Of a DNA stretch of 64,000 nucleotides, positions 22,952 to 34,760 are shown piece after piece. Source of the stretch: Gadus chalcogrammus (lineage: Eukaryota; Chordata; Actinopteri; Gadiformes; Gadidae); contig NC_079415.1 in the NCBI RefSeq assembly GCF_026213295.1, positions 33,943,030 to 34,007,029 on the forward strand. The letters are read 5' to 3'. The notes beneath the pieces are model-generated. The model had not been told where the DNA came from and did not search any database. It worked only from the letters and a program-made list of their open reading frames with translations. Position numbers and translations under genes: made by a program. Position 1 is the stretch's first letter. Every line of letters begins with the position of its first letter.

Positions 22952-23015
22952 CTCCAGCAGGCATGCCTCCATCAACATCCTCTTCAAGCTTGATTGAAAT
23001 GGTGTCTGGGGTCTG
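22952..23015 (-). CDS. Linker exon L (unit IV, first)
   Basis: 64 nt, phase 0 to 1, donor GTAAGT (the strongest of the L donors). It reads QTPDTISIKLEEDVDGGMPA and joins in frame to exon B at 22433. Confidence 0.6.
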
Positions 23016-23135
23016 CTGCTTTCCACATAAAGAAGGAAACACCCACAAGAAATTCTTTCATTATCACAGAATAGTTGTTAATCCCCACTTACGACACTTT
23101 GAATCATAAAGGTGTATGCTTTCAATGGGTTTGTT

Positions 23136-23479
23136 TTAGAGTTGTAACAGAGGAAGCCTCTCTTTTGGATGGTGAATAAGAAGATGATTTCCAACCTGCA
23201 CACTCAGCTCCTCGTGGCAGACCAGCCGCTCGCCGCGCTCCAGGCTCTTGGCCGCGCTGTGGTCCGCAGACAGCGAGTTCAGGGCCTCCACTTCTGACGC
23301 GGTGAAGAGGGTGTCATGGCCGTCCGTCGCCAGAGGGCCCTCCCCTTTTCCGTGGACGCACAGGATCTTCATTTCCTCAGTGTGACTTGAAATGTGGGAG
23401 GAGCCAGGGGCGTCCACACCCAGACTCTCCGAGGTGGCGCCGCGCTGTGTGCTGCGGTCTACAAAGGCATTGCAGTCTT
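23136..23479 (-). CDS. Exon A (unit IV, first)
   Basis: Phase-1 start EDCNAFVDRSTQRGATSES, then SSHISSHTEEMKILCVHGKG. The A half is intact through LPLLQL and a stop created in place of the CAG of LQH. The CQTD exon at 24069-24201 ends in phase 1 and could feed it directly. Confidence 0.6.
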
Positions 23480-24068
23480 CTGCAGAAGGAGAAAAAAAGA
23501 ACTAATTGTTTTGATACATTATTTGCATAAAGGGAGGCATCGTGTATTTGTACACGCAACAGCAACTCTTGAAATATATGCGTCTGTAACATTGACACAG
23601 AGGGATTAAAATGCGTCCTGCAGACACAGATTCACAGTTTTGGAGAGGGACGTCTCCTCCAGCACCCTCCCCCCTAGACTCAAAGCTCAAGCCGGTGACC
23701 AGTTGGAGGAAACTCAACGAACACCAGCGCAAAATGATCTGAGCACAACATGATATGTGAGACAAGCGCAAATATTCTATTTTGACAACAAAAAGCGACA
23801 AAGTTTTCTTCCTTGTAAGCTGATCAGCTAACATTTAGAATACATTCAACATTTTGAACCCTTCTGGGTTCTTGACTGATTCCATCTTTGAAATGCAACT
23901 CCCAAGTTTGACTCGTGTTTTATCAGAGGGCTGGTCATGATGCTTTTCAAAAGAGGACCAGGCTTTTTAGCGCAGGTAGAATCTAGTATCAGCCTAGAAT
24001 TTATGCTTTCTAGAATCTACTACATCAAAGAAATATAAAAAATACTCAATGTAGAAAGTACACAGTAC

Positions 24069-24201
24069 CTTCACTTGTAAAATGTGGCTGCAAAGTCTTT
24101 AAGGATAGCTGTGTGCCTACAGTATGTGTTTCCAGGTGTTCTGTCTGGCAGGCAACATCCCTTGAGATAAGCTGCCGAATGTAAACACTTGATGTGCTGG
24201 T
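24069..24201 (-). CDS. CQTD-motif exon (unit IV)
   Basis: 133 nt, phase 0 to 1, donor GTACTG (weak). It encodes IRQLISRDVACQTEHLETHT and VGTQLSLKTLQPHFTSE. The frame is open although the THAP exon upstream is broken. Confidence 0.6.
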
Positions 24202-24899
24202 CTGTGTAGAGACAACAAACTAAAATCAGTACTCAATATATTACTTTGTATATATTCCAGGTGCAAGTTGTAAGAAGATATAAGATAAGCATGTTCAGTT
24301 AGTAGTATTAGTTATATGAAAATGATATTACATGATTTATTTGTTTACATATTTTATAGTTCATATATCTTACAAGTTCATCTCAATACCATGACATCAA
24401 GCTCTTCAGAAATCTGCTAATAACCCTTTGATTTCAATCAGGCGTGAAGGGGAAAACATGAGTGGGCTATGCATTTAGGAAGAGTTAACCGGCCATAATT
24501 ATCACCTCATCAGTAAAATGCTAGAACTACTGCGGTCCAGTAGCTGGTAAAAGACAGTTGTATTCGTTTGTAGTAGGGTGAGCAGGAATTGTTAAAGCTT
24601 CGGGACATTCCCTTGGTATCCAAGCAGTAGAGATCAGCGACCGTACCCCCGTTGTTGAATTGTGCCCATTGTCGTGTGATGATCCCCCTGGCTTGCAGAG
24701 GTAAACACTCATTCAGGTGATCGGTGATCCAAATAACTAAGAAGTGTACAACACTCGCGTTACAGTGAGTGAGTACCTTTACATTAGCGACAGTAACTGG
24801 GCTGTTAGCTGTAGAGCTAATGCTACAGCTACATAATAAGGGTAACAAGGTATCCACGTACAGTAAAGCAACACAATGCTATAGAATAAGTTGACTTAC
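24202..24899 (-). other. Intron 1 of unit IV
   Basis: Conserved post-THAP intron, near-identical to 13309-14122 but without the tandem AT-rich duplication. No gene is seen. Confidence 0.45.
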
Positions 24900-25163
24900 T
24901 TTTTCGAGGTTTGTAGCTTAGCCAAGGAGGTTTGTTACTGAGCTAGACTTGCTTTTCCGACGCTGAGCAAGTCCAGCTCTGCATTGGCCCAAGTTGAGGA
25001 GGCAGTGGTCAGTGAAATGTTTTGCGCAGACTGGCGCATTTCCAGAGACAATACCATTAACCCACTGCTTCTTCCGAGGCTTGGATGAAGTAAATCAAAA
25101 ACAGACTTGTGTTGATTTCTACATCCAAACACTGAGCAACTGCGAGGCTCGTTTGCGAGCCAT
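24900..25163 (-). pseudogene. THAP exon, frameshifted (unit IV)
   Basis: It has the same 5-nt loss before the first zinc Cys as 14123-14386, and the same 264-nt length. The donor GTAAGT at 24894-24899 remains. The two copies share the lesion, so it predates the segmental duplication. Confidence 0.75.
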
Positions 25164-25492
25164 GATGTCTCTCAAGGGAAGAATGTGGCACGCCACTCAC
25201 ACGGTGGTCGTAGCTCATTTTCTCATGGGCGGTCGAGACAGAATCTCTGGGCGGGCAAAGCAGAGAAAGGGGAGGTAAACTTTCCCCGTAATATTCTTTT
25301 TTTTATTGAACATGATCAAAATATAATACAAATAAATTAATGAGCATTAAAATGCAAGAAAGATTTTTTTAGTTTTGATATAGTGGTACATTTTAAGGAT
25401 TTTGCATATGGTTCGTGGTGGTGGTTTGATGAATAGACTGGCGAAGTCACGCCTCTTCCGGTAGAGCCCATCGGACCATCGGCATGAATCAT
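25164..25492 (-). promoter_or_regulatory. Upstream segment of unit IV with GC boxes
   Basis: GGGCGGTCGAGACA and GGGCGGGCAAAGC lie near 25227 and 25250, followed by an AT-rich stretch and the conserved 3' flank of a neighbouring unit. The promoter role is inferred from conservation among units. Confidence 0.35.
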
Positions 25493-25820
25493 GGCCGTTT
25501 CTCAATTCCTAGTACGCGTACTACGGACTCGATGACTTGCAAGTACGTACTTGGCAAGTCCGTACTTCAAGCAAAGACTTGCGAGCAAGCGAGTACTAGG
25601 TTAAATGTTGAGTGATGTACATAGAGAGCAAAAACCGAAGTCAAATTCCTCGTTTGTTCGCAAACCTGGCCAATAAAGCTGAATCTGAATCTGAATCTAT
25701 ATGCAACCCCAGTTTAACAGTACGTATGATGTTGATTGAATGATTTAACGTTAACCATGCCATGTTTGTCAAAAGTATACAATAGCCGAACAGCTAGCTA
25801 GTTAGCACACATCAACTTAC

Positions 25821-26229
25821 CGGCAGGTGGTCGTGTCGCGTAGTCATGTTCTCCGGTACCTCTCCGTTCCGTTTGGGCTTTGTCCTCTCCTTCAGCTTTT
25901 CGAGCTGACACCCGTTTATACACATCTGTTTTCTTCAGGGCTGTGGTGTAGCTGTTCCAGTCAAAACGACTGGGAACAGCTCCAGTATTCAGCCTAGCAC
26001 TCCCGTCGGTATAATCAGCCGCTGAGAAATGCCGACTACAGACCAGTGTACTCCCCTTCTGAATCACGAAATTAAGTCCTTCATCCCGTCTGATCGCCCT
26101 GACCCACTGCTGTCTTTGGTCTGTATTAGTTGGGAAGTCGTGGAAATGCAAATACGGTTGTTTTTGTTTGGAATTGGCGCATAGAGGTACACAACAGAAG
26201 CTCTTGTTTTTTGACTGCGCCATCGTCAA
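25821..26229 (-). CDS. THAP-domain exon inside Harbinger composite
   Basis: Begins MTMAQSKNK or at the next Met. THAP signature: C-x4-C in SFCCVPLCANSK, FHDFP, the Trp of QQWVRAI, C-x2-H in VCSRHF and a C-terminal AVPSRF box. The exon ends at a GTAAGT donor (25815-25820). No further exon is recognisable between it and the terminus at 25493, so the gene is partial. It is distinct from the cluster's own THAP exons in sequence. Transposons often carry THAP domains to bind their ends. Confidence 0.7.
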
Positions 26230-26519
26230 ATATCATGGACTACGCGACCGGAAGTCACTTTACCCGGTGAAGGCAAAATCGAACGCCGAACCAGGAAGTT
26301 GTGAGATAGGCCTATTGGAACAGCAGCGGACTCGATGACGTCACCACCTCTGCTCGTCCGTTAACTGTGCTACGGCCTCATTTAGGCATATACTACTGAA
26401 CAATATAAACAAATGATGTAAAACAAAATCCCAGCTTCTTTCATTTTCAAATAGTAGGCTATGTAAATATTCTGAATGAATAAAAATGGAAAAGATATGC
26501 GTGTCCTGTCATGTGTATA

Positions 26520-26640
26520 AGCTATACACACACGACATTATATATAGATATTTATATATGATCTTATATTATAATTATTATATTATATAAATATATATAT
26601 AAGTTAAGTGTAACTTAAGCTACAAATATATGACTTGATG
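26520..26640. repeat. AT-rich low-complexity tract
   Basis: TATATA-rich run inside the Harbinger composite, with no other feature. Confidence 0.6.
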
Positions 26641-26933
26641 AAATCACACCCCAATACCACACCTGGTGCACATTGAGCCATTAGCATTCAAAGGGGGGTA
26701 ATGAATGATCAAAATGTCAAGACTGTCACTCATCGTCCCAGGTAAATTACTGCGATAACATTGCTTGATTAACACTATTCACACATGCATATGTTCAGGA
26801 ATTCTGTCTTGCGTTCGCTCACACATGGCATAGCAATGCTAGCTCGGGAGCCAGATGAATCTCGCATGTTTTGTTTGCTAAGAGTAACAGCTTAAGTTAA
26901 GAGTAAGCTATTGCTATTGTTTTAAATTACAGG

Positions 26934-27088
26934 ATGGATCTGAGAGGGATTGCCGTTGCGATGGGTTTCCTCTATCTACAAGCAGAAGAGGAGGCTGCCC
27001 AACTGAGGAGGATCATCGTTGAGCGGAGAGCTAGAATGCGGCGGGGGATGCTAAGGAGACGAGCCATCCTCAGTTGTCTCTGTCTCAC
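26934..27088 (+). CDS. Short first exon of Harbinger transposase gene
   Basis: MDLRGIAVAMGFLYLQAEEE followed by an Arg-rich helix and a GTATGT donor after CTCAC (phase 2). The following exon opens in a frame that does not fit, so either the exon limits differ or the copy is damaged. Confidence 0.45.
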
Positions 27089-27485
27089 GTATGTGTTTTA
27101 TTTATATGGCTTGTTTTTGACCTTTCGCTTTATCGGTTGATATTGATATATACTTGACTGTAATGGGTGAATTTGCCATTTTTACCACAGGGTAGAAAGT
27201 TTAAGCCCCTTAAAGCTACACACAATATATAAAACGGGCTGAAATGTATTAAAAAATAACTAGCCCTAGGAAAGATTCCTTTCGTGAATTTACCCTTAGC
27301 TTTTTACTGATCAAACAAGTAAAATGTTAAATTGTTTTTTAATTCTGGTATACAGCCAATACATATTAAATACATAATTGCAATTTATTGTACATTAAAA
27401 TACACAAATAAGCAATAAATCTAAAAATATATGAACTTAACCATTGGCATGTAAAAATATATTTATTTTCTTTGTTTGGTACCAG

Positions 27486-28560
27486 GACCAAAGCAGCTGA
27501 ACATCACTGTGCCCATCCTAGCCGTGTTTTTCTCTGGAGGGGACCTGAAGCCAGCCTTCAGGCTCTCCAGGGAGAGCTTCAACCGGCTGCTTGCCTTGCT
27601 GCCCCGGCAAAAAGTCCATGAATGGAGCAGCCATGAGGTGGAGGTGCTGGTGGCAGTGTACTGGCTGGCCTGTGGAGCATCGTACAGGGTAACGGCAGAT
27701 GCCTTCGGGATGCCCCTGTCCACAGTTTGCAGGACGGTCCATGGCGTGGTGGAGGAGATGATGGCCATCCTCCACAGGGTGATTCATTTCCCCCAAGGCA
27801 GAGGAGATGGAGGCGGTGGGGGCTGGCTTTGCTCGCCTTGCAGGTCACGAGGCCTTCAGATGTGCTGCTGGGGCCATTGATGGATGCCACATGAAAGCTT
27901 TGCCACCTGCAGAGCAGAAGAAGAGCTACTTTAACCGGAAGCTCTTCACTTCCATCATCCTGCAGGGCATCTGCGATGGAAACGGTCCATTTATTGACGT
28001 GTACATCGGGACCCCGGGGTCAGTGCATGATGCCCTCGTGCTCCGGCGTTCTCCCTTTTATAGGCAGGCTCTGTACCCACCAGCTGGGTACTTCTTGCTG
28101 GGTGATGGAGGGTACCCATGCCTGCAGCGTCCTGTGGCCATCATGACGCCATACCGCCACCCTGTAGCCGGTAAGCTCCTTCTCTTCTGTCACACATGCA
28201 CCGAAACAAATTGTTAGTTTGGTGACACTGATACATCCATGTGAATTTTGATTACCAGGTCAGGTTGAAGCTATAGATACAACAGGCACCACGCTAGAGG
28301 GCGTAACATTGTGGAGAGGTCTTTCGGGATCCTCAAAACCCGCTGGCGGGCCATCTTCCTGCGGTATCTGGAGATCCGGTCTCTGTTTGCCCCCAAGGTG
28401 GTAGGAGCCTGCTGCATCCTGCACAACATTTGCATGGCAGCAGGGGATATCTTGGAGGAGGAGGAGGAGGAGGAGGAGGGACCAGGTGACACCGTGGAGG
28501 CAGATGACAGGGACCTGTCAGGCAATGCGTCACGGCGGGCGAGGATTGCTGCCCATGTTT
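27486..28560 (+). pseudogene. HARBI1-like DDE transposase, frameshifted
   Basis: Order of family features: FFSGGDLKPAFRLSRESFN, the helix-turn-helix region with WLACGASYRVTADAFGMP, then AGAIDGCHMKA (first Asp), GICDGNGPFIDVYIGTPGS with VHDA (second Asp) and IVERSFGILKTRWR (Glu). An extra C near 27794 and an extra 2 nt near 28275 shift the frame. An intron (donor GTAAGC 28169, acceptor about 28257) is also visible. It nearly encodes a full nuclease, so it is a recent loss. The C-terminus is acidic (poly-Glu). Confidence 0.8.
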
Positions 28561-28604
28561 CTGCTCCTGCAGGACTGGATGTTTGCCAGCAAGAACATGA
28601 TTAC

Positions 28605-28712
<108 letters not shown>

Positions 28713-28951
28713 TTTTTTTGTATGCATATATATATTCCTAGCTTTGTCAATAAATGTACATATATTTTTTTCATCAACTTTCAGCAGATATCGTCTCAGT
28801 TTTTTATGCTTAATAAAGCAGCGGTTTTCTCCTTCAAACTCTTGCCTCCTGAAGTCCTTGTGTAACTCTGAATTTGCCAGTATGCATGTGAAATGTAACA
28901 TAAAAATACACTTTTGCTTTCAAGAATGAGCAGATGAATTTAGAATAATAT

Positions 28952-30118
28952 TTACATCTTGGAGATTAATTTTTCAAACCAGGACAGGCACGGTTCAGCC
29001 CTGACTGCTGCCGCCCTCTCCCTCTCCGCCTCTCTCGCCACTGCCTCTCTCTCTCTCTCCTCGTCCCTTTCTCCCTGCTCCCTCAAAAGCTCCAGCAGGC
29101 TGTCCCTGGGTCTCTTTCTGCTGCTGCTTCCCCTGGCCTCCTCAGCAGAAGAGGTAGAAGCCGGTGTGCTTACTACCCCACCTGTAGCGGCAGTCATGTT
29201 GGATGCAACAACCAGGGGCGGACAGATGGAGTGATGTCCCTGGAGTGCAGCATCCATGGCACCATACCACTGCCAGGTGGCGGCAGTAGCTGTACCGGAC
29301 TCTCCCCCTCTGCCTGTGGGTGGGTCCCTAAGCGACTGAAAACAGGATAGAAATGACTGCACTGTCAAACTAATTATTCTCATGTAATACACTTAATTAC
29401 TCTTACTCTATTTAAAGGGCCACTGAAATGGTATTGTGTGTAGGTTAATTTTCATATGAAGGAATCGCTGGAATGCTCAGTATATATGATATAATCAGTA
29501 TATAATACAAAGCAGATAAACAGGCAACGTATACTTACTTTGTACTTGAGCTTCAGATTGTTCCACTTCTTCATGGCCTGTTTGGTGGAAATATCCAGGC
29601 CAGAAGTGGAAATTAAGTCCCTAAAGCACATTCCCACTGCCACTTTAATAACATGCAACGTATTATTCATAACAAATTAAGACTACTGAAACCCGACTTG
29701 AACCGTCCCCAAGAAATAAAAGCACTCAAAATCAATCAATACTCACTCCCATCCCGTAGCAGAGGAGTTGCGGAGGCCAGTGAACCGAGCTTCATTTGCC
29801 CCCCGCCACTCGATGAGGGCCCTTGTTTCTTCAATTGTCCCTTGATAAAATAGAACGTGTTAGCCTATATTAATTGAATGCATAATAAAGGCCATGATAT
29901 CAAGTCCTGTCGAGTTACGGCTAGCTGTCCCGCTCCGAAAAAGTGAAATCGTCCGAGAAAAACAAGTAGGATTTGACAGGTTGGAGAATTCAATGATAGC
30001 CTAATAAAAACGTTAAAAATAATAAATACCGATATTCGTGAAACAATATAATAACTTACAATTAATAGCTTATAGATAATAGCTTACAGTTGTGCGTCTT
30101 CTCCATATTGTCCGCCAT
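28952..30118 (-). CDS. Harbinger Myb/SANT-like protein, four exons, open
   Basis: Exons at 30118-30088, 29840-29747, 29620-29539 and 29335-28952 join with matching phases (1, 2, 0) and GT/AG sites into about 196 residues. The junctions create MADNMEKTHN-W and TIEETRALIEWRGANEARF, then ATGWE-DLISTSGLD, KKWNNLKLKYK and a Glu/Arg-rich C-terminal coiled region. This is the Myb-like trihelix protein that accompanies the Harbinger nuclease and binds DNA. No stop or frameshift is seen, unlike its partner transposase. Confidence 0.7.
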
Positions 30119-30355
30119 CGTACTGCTGCGAGTGCGAAATGCATCCTGGGATTTATAGCGGTTGCAAGTACACACGAGCCAGCTCCGATGCATGCTCGGT
30201 GAAACGGCGAGATCGAGCACGCATCAAGAACACTTCCGGGTTTTACGACAGTACTCGCTTGATGTGTACTTCGAATTGGAACAGTGCTCGGGCAACGACT
30301 GATGACGTTTCACGGGTCCACGAGCAGGCACAAGTACGCAAATTGGGAAACGGCC

Positions 30356-30372
30356 TCTGATGTCATTGCCGC
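30356..30372 (-). pseudogene. Exon B 5' stub
   Basis: The first ~17 nt of a B exon (codons for GNDIRD) with its acceptor and the conserved intron beyond (to about 30440). The rest of the exon is absent, and the Harbinger terminus sits directly against it. Confidence 0.55.
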
Positions 30373-30539
30373 CTTCTGAGGCAAAAAAAGATGGAGAGAA
30401 AGTAAAGGTATTGATTCATTATTTGCATAAAGGGATACAGTATGTACGGGAACTCATATTAATGTTAGTTATTTTCATGGCATGGGACCTTTAATTTAAT
30501 TAATTTGGAAAGGCAAACTCTCAAATTAAATTTTCCACC

Positions 30540-31735
30540 TTAATTTTCCACGATTTCTGGAAAGCAAAAGGCACCCTGGAGAAAAGCTGCTTCTGTAACA
30601 GCACAGAAAAAAGAATGCAGGAAGGTTGAACGCATCTGAAGTAAAACAAAACTTCATATTCACCATGATATCTATAAAGAGAGCTTCCGTGCCTACAATT
30701 TAGACTTAAAAAGTGCTAGAGAAACATATTTCTCCAATATCATTAAAACCAACACTGATAATGCAAAAACCCTATTTGCAACTGTTGACAGACTTACCAA
30801 CCCCCCAACACAAATTCCACCTGATCTCCATTCCACGCAGAAAAAATAAATAAAGCTTTTTATACTGATAAAATTGAAGGCATCAGACGCGCCATCAATA
30901 TCTCCACTTCAGACAAAAATGTTGGACTACTTTTGTTCAGGCAAAAGTAACGTGGCAAGGATGGCATGCTTTATTGTTATAGACTCTCAAAATCTTGTGG
31001 AAATTGTGACACAACTAAAGCCATCGACCTGTTGCCTTGATACTTTACCTACCAACCTCTTTAAGAATGTTTTCGAATGCCTAGCAGTAGATATATTGCA
31101 GATAGTTAACAACTCTCTCCAGTCATTACGGCAATGGTCTCCTTACAGGTCTCCCAAAACAAACTCTGAGGAAGCTTCAGCTTGTTCAGAATGCTGCTGC
31201 TAGAGTTTTAACAAAGTCCAAGAAATTTGAACATATTACATTTAAAATCATGTTGCTAACCTATAAATCCCTACATGGTTTAGGCCCAAAATATTTAACT
31301 GATATGCTTCCACTACATAAGCCTTCTAGACCACTAAGATCCTCTGAGACCAATCTGTTAATTATCCCCAGAGTAAACACGAAACATGGGAAAGCAGGAT
31401 TTAGTTACTCTGCAACAAATAGCTGGAATAAACTCCCAGAGGATTTAAGACTTGCCGACTCTGAGCACCTTTAAAACAAGACTGAAGACTTTTATGTTTG
31501 CTTTAGCTTTCTGCTAAATCTTAAATACATTGCTTTTTTTTAAACTTTGCCTTAATTTTCTATTTTAATACAAAAATGCCTTTGTAACTTTCTATTTTAC
31601 CCATTTCTTTGCATATGTCTTATTTTACTCATCTATTATTTTATTTTATTGTATGACAATGTTTAGAGGCACTTTGAGTCTGCCTTGTGCATGAAAAGTG
31701 CTATTTAAATAAAGTTGCCTTGTAGGTCTGTCTCA
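30540..31735 (+). mobile_element. L2-type LINE 3' part
   Basis: Fragments TLFATVDRLTNPPTQIPPDL (30770-), then CLDTLPTNLFKNVF (31030-), an internal deletion near 31131, and the C-terminal LLTYKSLHGLGPKYLTDML and FSYSATNSWNKLPEDLR (31250-31450). The 3' end GTGCTATTTAAATAAAGTTG is typical of L2. It is broken by several stops. Confidence 0.75.
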
Positions 31736-32154
31736 GGTCTTCGTTCTTTGTATGTTTTGTATGTTACAATCTAATTAAAAAATTGATAAAAAAAAGAAAA
31801 TAATATTTAACAGATAAGAGTTTAGACCTCTTCATTTTGAGAATCAATGTACGTCGAGGTTGAGCAATGCAGCAGCTGAGCACTTGACCAACGTTACATA
31901 ATGTCTTGCCTCCCCCCCCCCCCCCACATTGGAAAATGATTTACAAAAAACATAGATTTACAAAAATAGATTTACAAAAAACATAGCTTAGACCAAACAT
32001 AGCTTGGTCTAATTCTATGATCAGTGGGAATTAAGGGCACCACTAGAGGGCACCCCCAACACATTTGTCGCTCTAGGCAATCTCCTCGTTCGCTTATAGC
32101 AATCACCAGCCCTGGCTGAAACTGGCGTTGTTCTGCACACACATGCAGGGCTTC
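31736..32154. other. Array 3' flank with poly-C and MITE end
   Basis: A run of about 15 C lies at 31912-31926. The segment at 32027-32120 (CACTAGAGGGC, GCTTATAGCAATCACC, CAGCCCTGGC) is the end of a MITE also found beside the arrays at 59225-59325. Confidence 0.5.
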
Positions 32155-34760
32155 TTAACGGGGGTGAGTCCTCATGTGGGTCTTCAGGGCAGAGCAATGA
32201 CTGTAGCGCTTTGTGCATTGGTCACACTTGTAGGGTTTCGCGCCGGAGTGAGTCCTAATGTGGATCTTCAGGCTGCCTTGATGTTGGAAGCGCTTCGTGC
32301 ATTGGTCACACCCATAGAGCTTCTCCCCAGCATGAGTCCTCATGTGGATCTTCAGGTCGGTTTCCAAACTGAAGCGCTTCGTGCATTGGTAACACTTGTA
32401 GGGCTTCTCCCTGCGGTGAGTCATCAGATGGCGCTTCAGCTGTGTTGTCCGACCGAAGCGCTTCATGCATTGGTCACACTTGTAGGGCTTCTCGCCGGAG
32501 TGAGTCATCATGTGGCGCTTCAGGCTGCATCGATCTTTGAAGCGCGTCGTGCATTGGTCACACATGTAGGGCTTCTCGTCGGAGTGAGTCCTCATATGGA
32601 TTTTCAGGTTGCCTTTCCGACTGAAGCGCTTCTTGCATTGGTCACACTTGTAGGGCTGCTCCCCGGAGTGAGTCATCAGATGGCGCTTCAGCTGTGTTGT
32701 CCGGCCGGAGTGAGTCCTAATGTGGATCTTCAGGCTGCCTTGATGTTGGAAGCGCTTCGTGCATTGGTCACACCCATAGAGCTTCTTTCCAGCATGAGTC
32801 CTCATGTGGATCTTCAGGTCGGTTTCCAAACTGAAGCGCTTCGTGCATTGGTCACACTTGTAGGGCTTCTCCCTGCGGTGAGTCATCAGATGGCGCTTCA
32901 GCTGTGTTGTCCGACCGAAGCGCTTCATGCATTGGTCACACTTGTAGGGCTTCTCGCCGGAGTGAGTCATCATGTGGCGCTTCAGGCTGCATCGATCTTT
33001 GAAGCGCGTCGTGCATTGGTCACACATGTAGGGCTTCTCGTCGGAGTGAGTCCTCATATGGATCTTCAGGTTGCCTTTCCGACTGAAGCGCTTCTTGCAT
33101 TGGTCACACTTGTAGGGCTGCTCCCCGGAGTGAGTCATCAGATGGCGCTTCAGCTGTGTTGTCCGGCCGGAGTGAGTCCTAATGTGGATCTTCAGGCTGC
33201 CTTGATGTTGGAAGCGCTTCGTGCATTGGTCACACCCATAGAGCTTCTCCCCAGCATGAGTCCTCATGTGGATCTTCAGGTCGGTTTCCAAACTGAAGCG
33301 CTTCATGCATTGGTCACACTTGTAGGGCTGCTCCCCGGAGTGAGTCATCAGATGGCGCTTCAGCTGTGTTGTCCGGCCGGAGTGAGTCCTAATGTGGATC
33401 TTCAGGCTGCCTTGATGTTGGAAGCGCTTCGTGCATTGGTCACACCCATAGAGCTTCTCCCCAGCATGAGTCCTCATGTGGATCTTCAGGTCTGTTTCCA
33501 AACTGAAGCGCTTCGTGCATTGGTCACACTTGTAGGGCTTCTCCCTGCGGTGAGTCATCAGATGGCGCTTCAGCTGTGTTGTCCGACCGAAGCGCTTCAT
33601 GCATTGGTCACACTTGTAGGGCTTCTCGCCGGAGTGAGTCATCATGTGGCGCTTCAGGCTGCATCGATCTTTGAAGCGCGTCGTGCATTGGTCACAAATG
33701 TAGGGCTTCTCGTCGGAGTGAGTCCTCATATGGATCTTCAGGTTGCCTTTCCGACTGAAGCGCTTCTTGCATTGGTCACACTTGTAGGGCTGCTCCCCGG
33801 AGTGAGTCATCAGATGGCGCTTCAGCTGTGTTGTCCGACCGAAGCGCTTCGTGCATTGGTCACACTTGTAGGGCTTCTCGCCGGAGTGAGTCATCATGTG
33901 GCGCTTCAGGCTGCATCGATCTTTGAAGCGTGTCGTGCATTGGTCACACATGTAGGGCTTCTCGTCGGAGTGAGTCCTCATATGGATCTTCAGTTGGTTT
34001 TTCGAAAATAATTGCTTCGTGCATTGGTCACACTCGTAGGGATTCTCCCCGGAGTGAGTCATCATGTGGAGCTTCAGGTGGCTTTTCACACTGAAGCTCA
34101 TCCTGCATTGGTCACACTTGTAGGGCTTCTCGTCGGAATGAGTCATCATGTGGTTCTTCAGGTCGCATTGCTGTCTGTAGCGCTTCGTGCATTGGTCACA
34201 CTTGTAGGGCTTCTCCCCAGAGTGAGTCCTCATGTGGGTGTTCAGGTGGCCTCTCAGACCGAAGCGCTTCGTGCATTGGTCACACTTGTAGGGCTTCTCC
34301 CCAGAGTGAGTCCTCATGTGGATCGTCAGGGAGCATTGCCATTTGAAGCGCCTCATGCATTGGTCGCACCCGTACTGCTTCTCGTCCGCGTGGTTCCTCA
34401 TGTGGACGATCATATTGGCATTGTTGGGAATAACCTTTCCGCACAAGACACTGGGCCGGCCCTTGCGGCCGCCCTGATGCCCAGTCAGCTCCTCAAGGCG
34501 GACCAGCCGCACGCTGCAGTTCAGGCTCTTGGCCACGCTGTGGTCAGCGGACAGCGAGCTCAAGGCCTCCGGTTCTGACGCAGCGAGGAGGGTGTCATGG
34601 CCGTCCACCGCCAGAGGGCCCTCCCCTTGTCCGTAGACGCTCAGGATGCGCAGCTCCCCGCTGTGACTGGCCATGTGGGAGGAGCCAGGGGCGTCCACAC
34701 GCAGACTCTCCGAGGTCGCGCCGCGCTGCGTGCTGCGGTCTCTAATGTCACTGCCGTCTT
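32155..34760 (-). CDS. Exon B: 25-finger C2H2 array with higher-order repeats (unit III, third)
   Basis: Acceptor at 34761-34762, B head, then 25 complete C2H2 fingers and three headless half-fingers (GRTTQLKRHLMTH without the Cys pair). A block of five fingers plus a half recurs with a 462-nt period, and a shorter 210-nt version is also present. Helix contact residues (-1,2,3,6) of the repeated set read RGNI, DCSR, RTQR, LTDI and HGSI. The frame is open to the stop at 32155. The L exon upstream (35907-35959) has lost 11 nt, so an internal start at MDAPGSSHMASHS (34698) may be needed. Probable DNA-binding protein. Confidence 0.85.

Noticed and set aside
32600..33900. Regular repeats that could suggest a CRISPR-like array
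   Set aside because: The 84-nt period is that of C2H2 fingers in an open frame, and the genome is eukaryotic.
32128..34011. Long plus-strand frame with repeated ALVTLVGLLPGVS
   Set aside because: It is the reverse strand of the zinc-finger array. The finger repeat has no stop in this frame, so it stays open by repetition. The same mirror frames lie opposite the other arrays.
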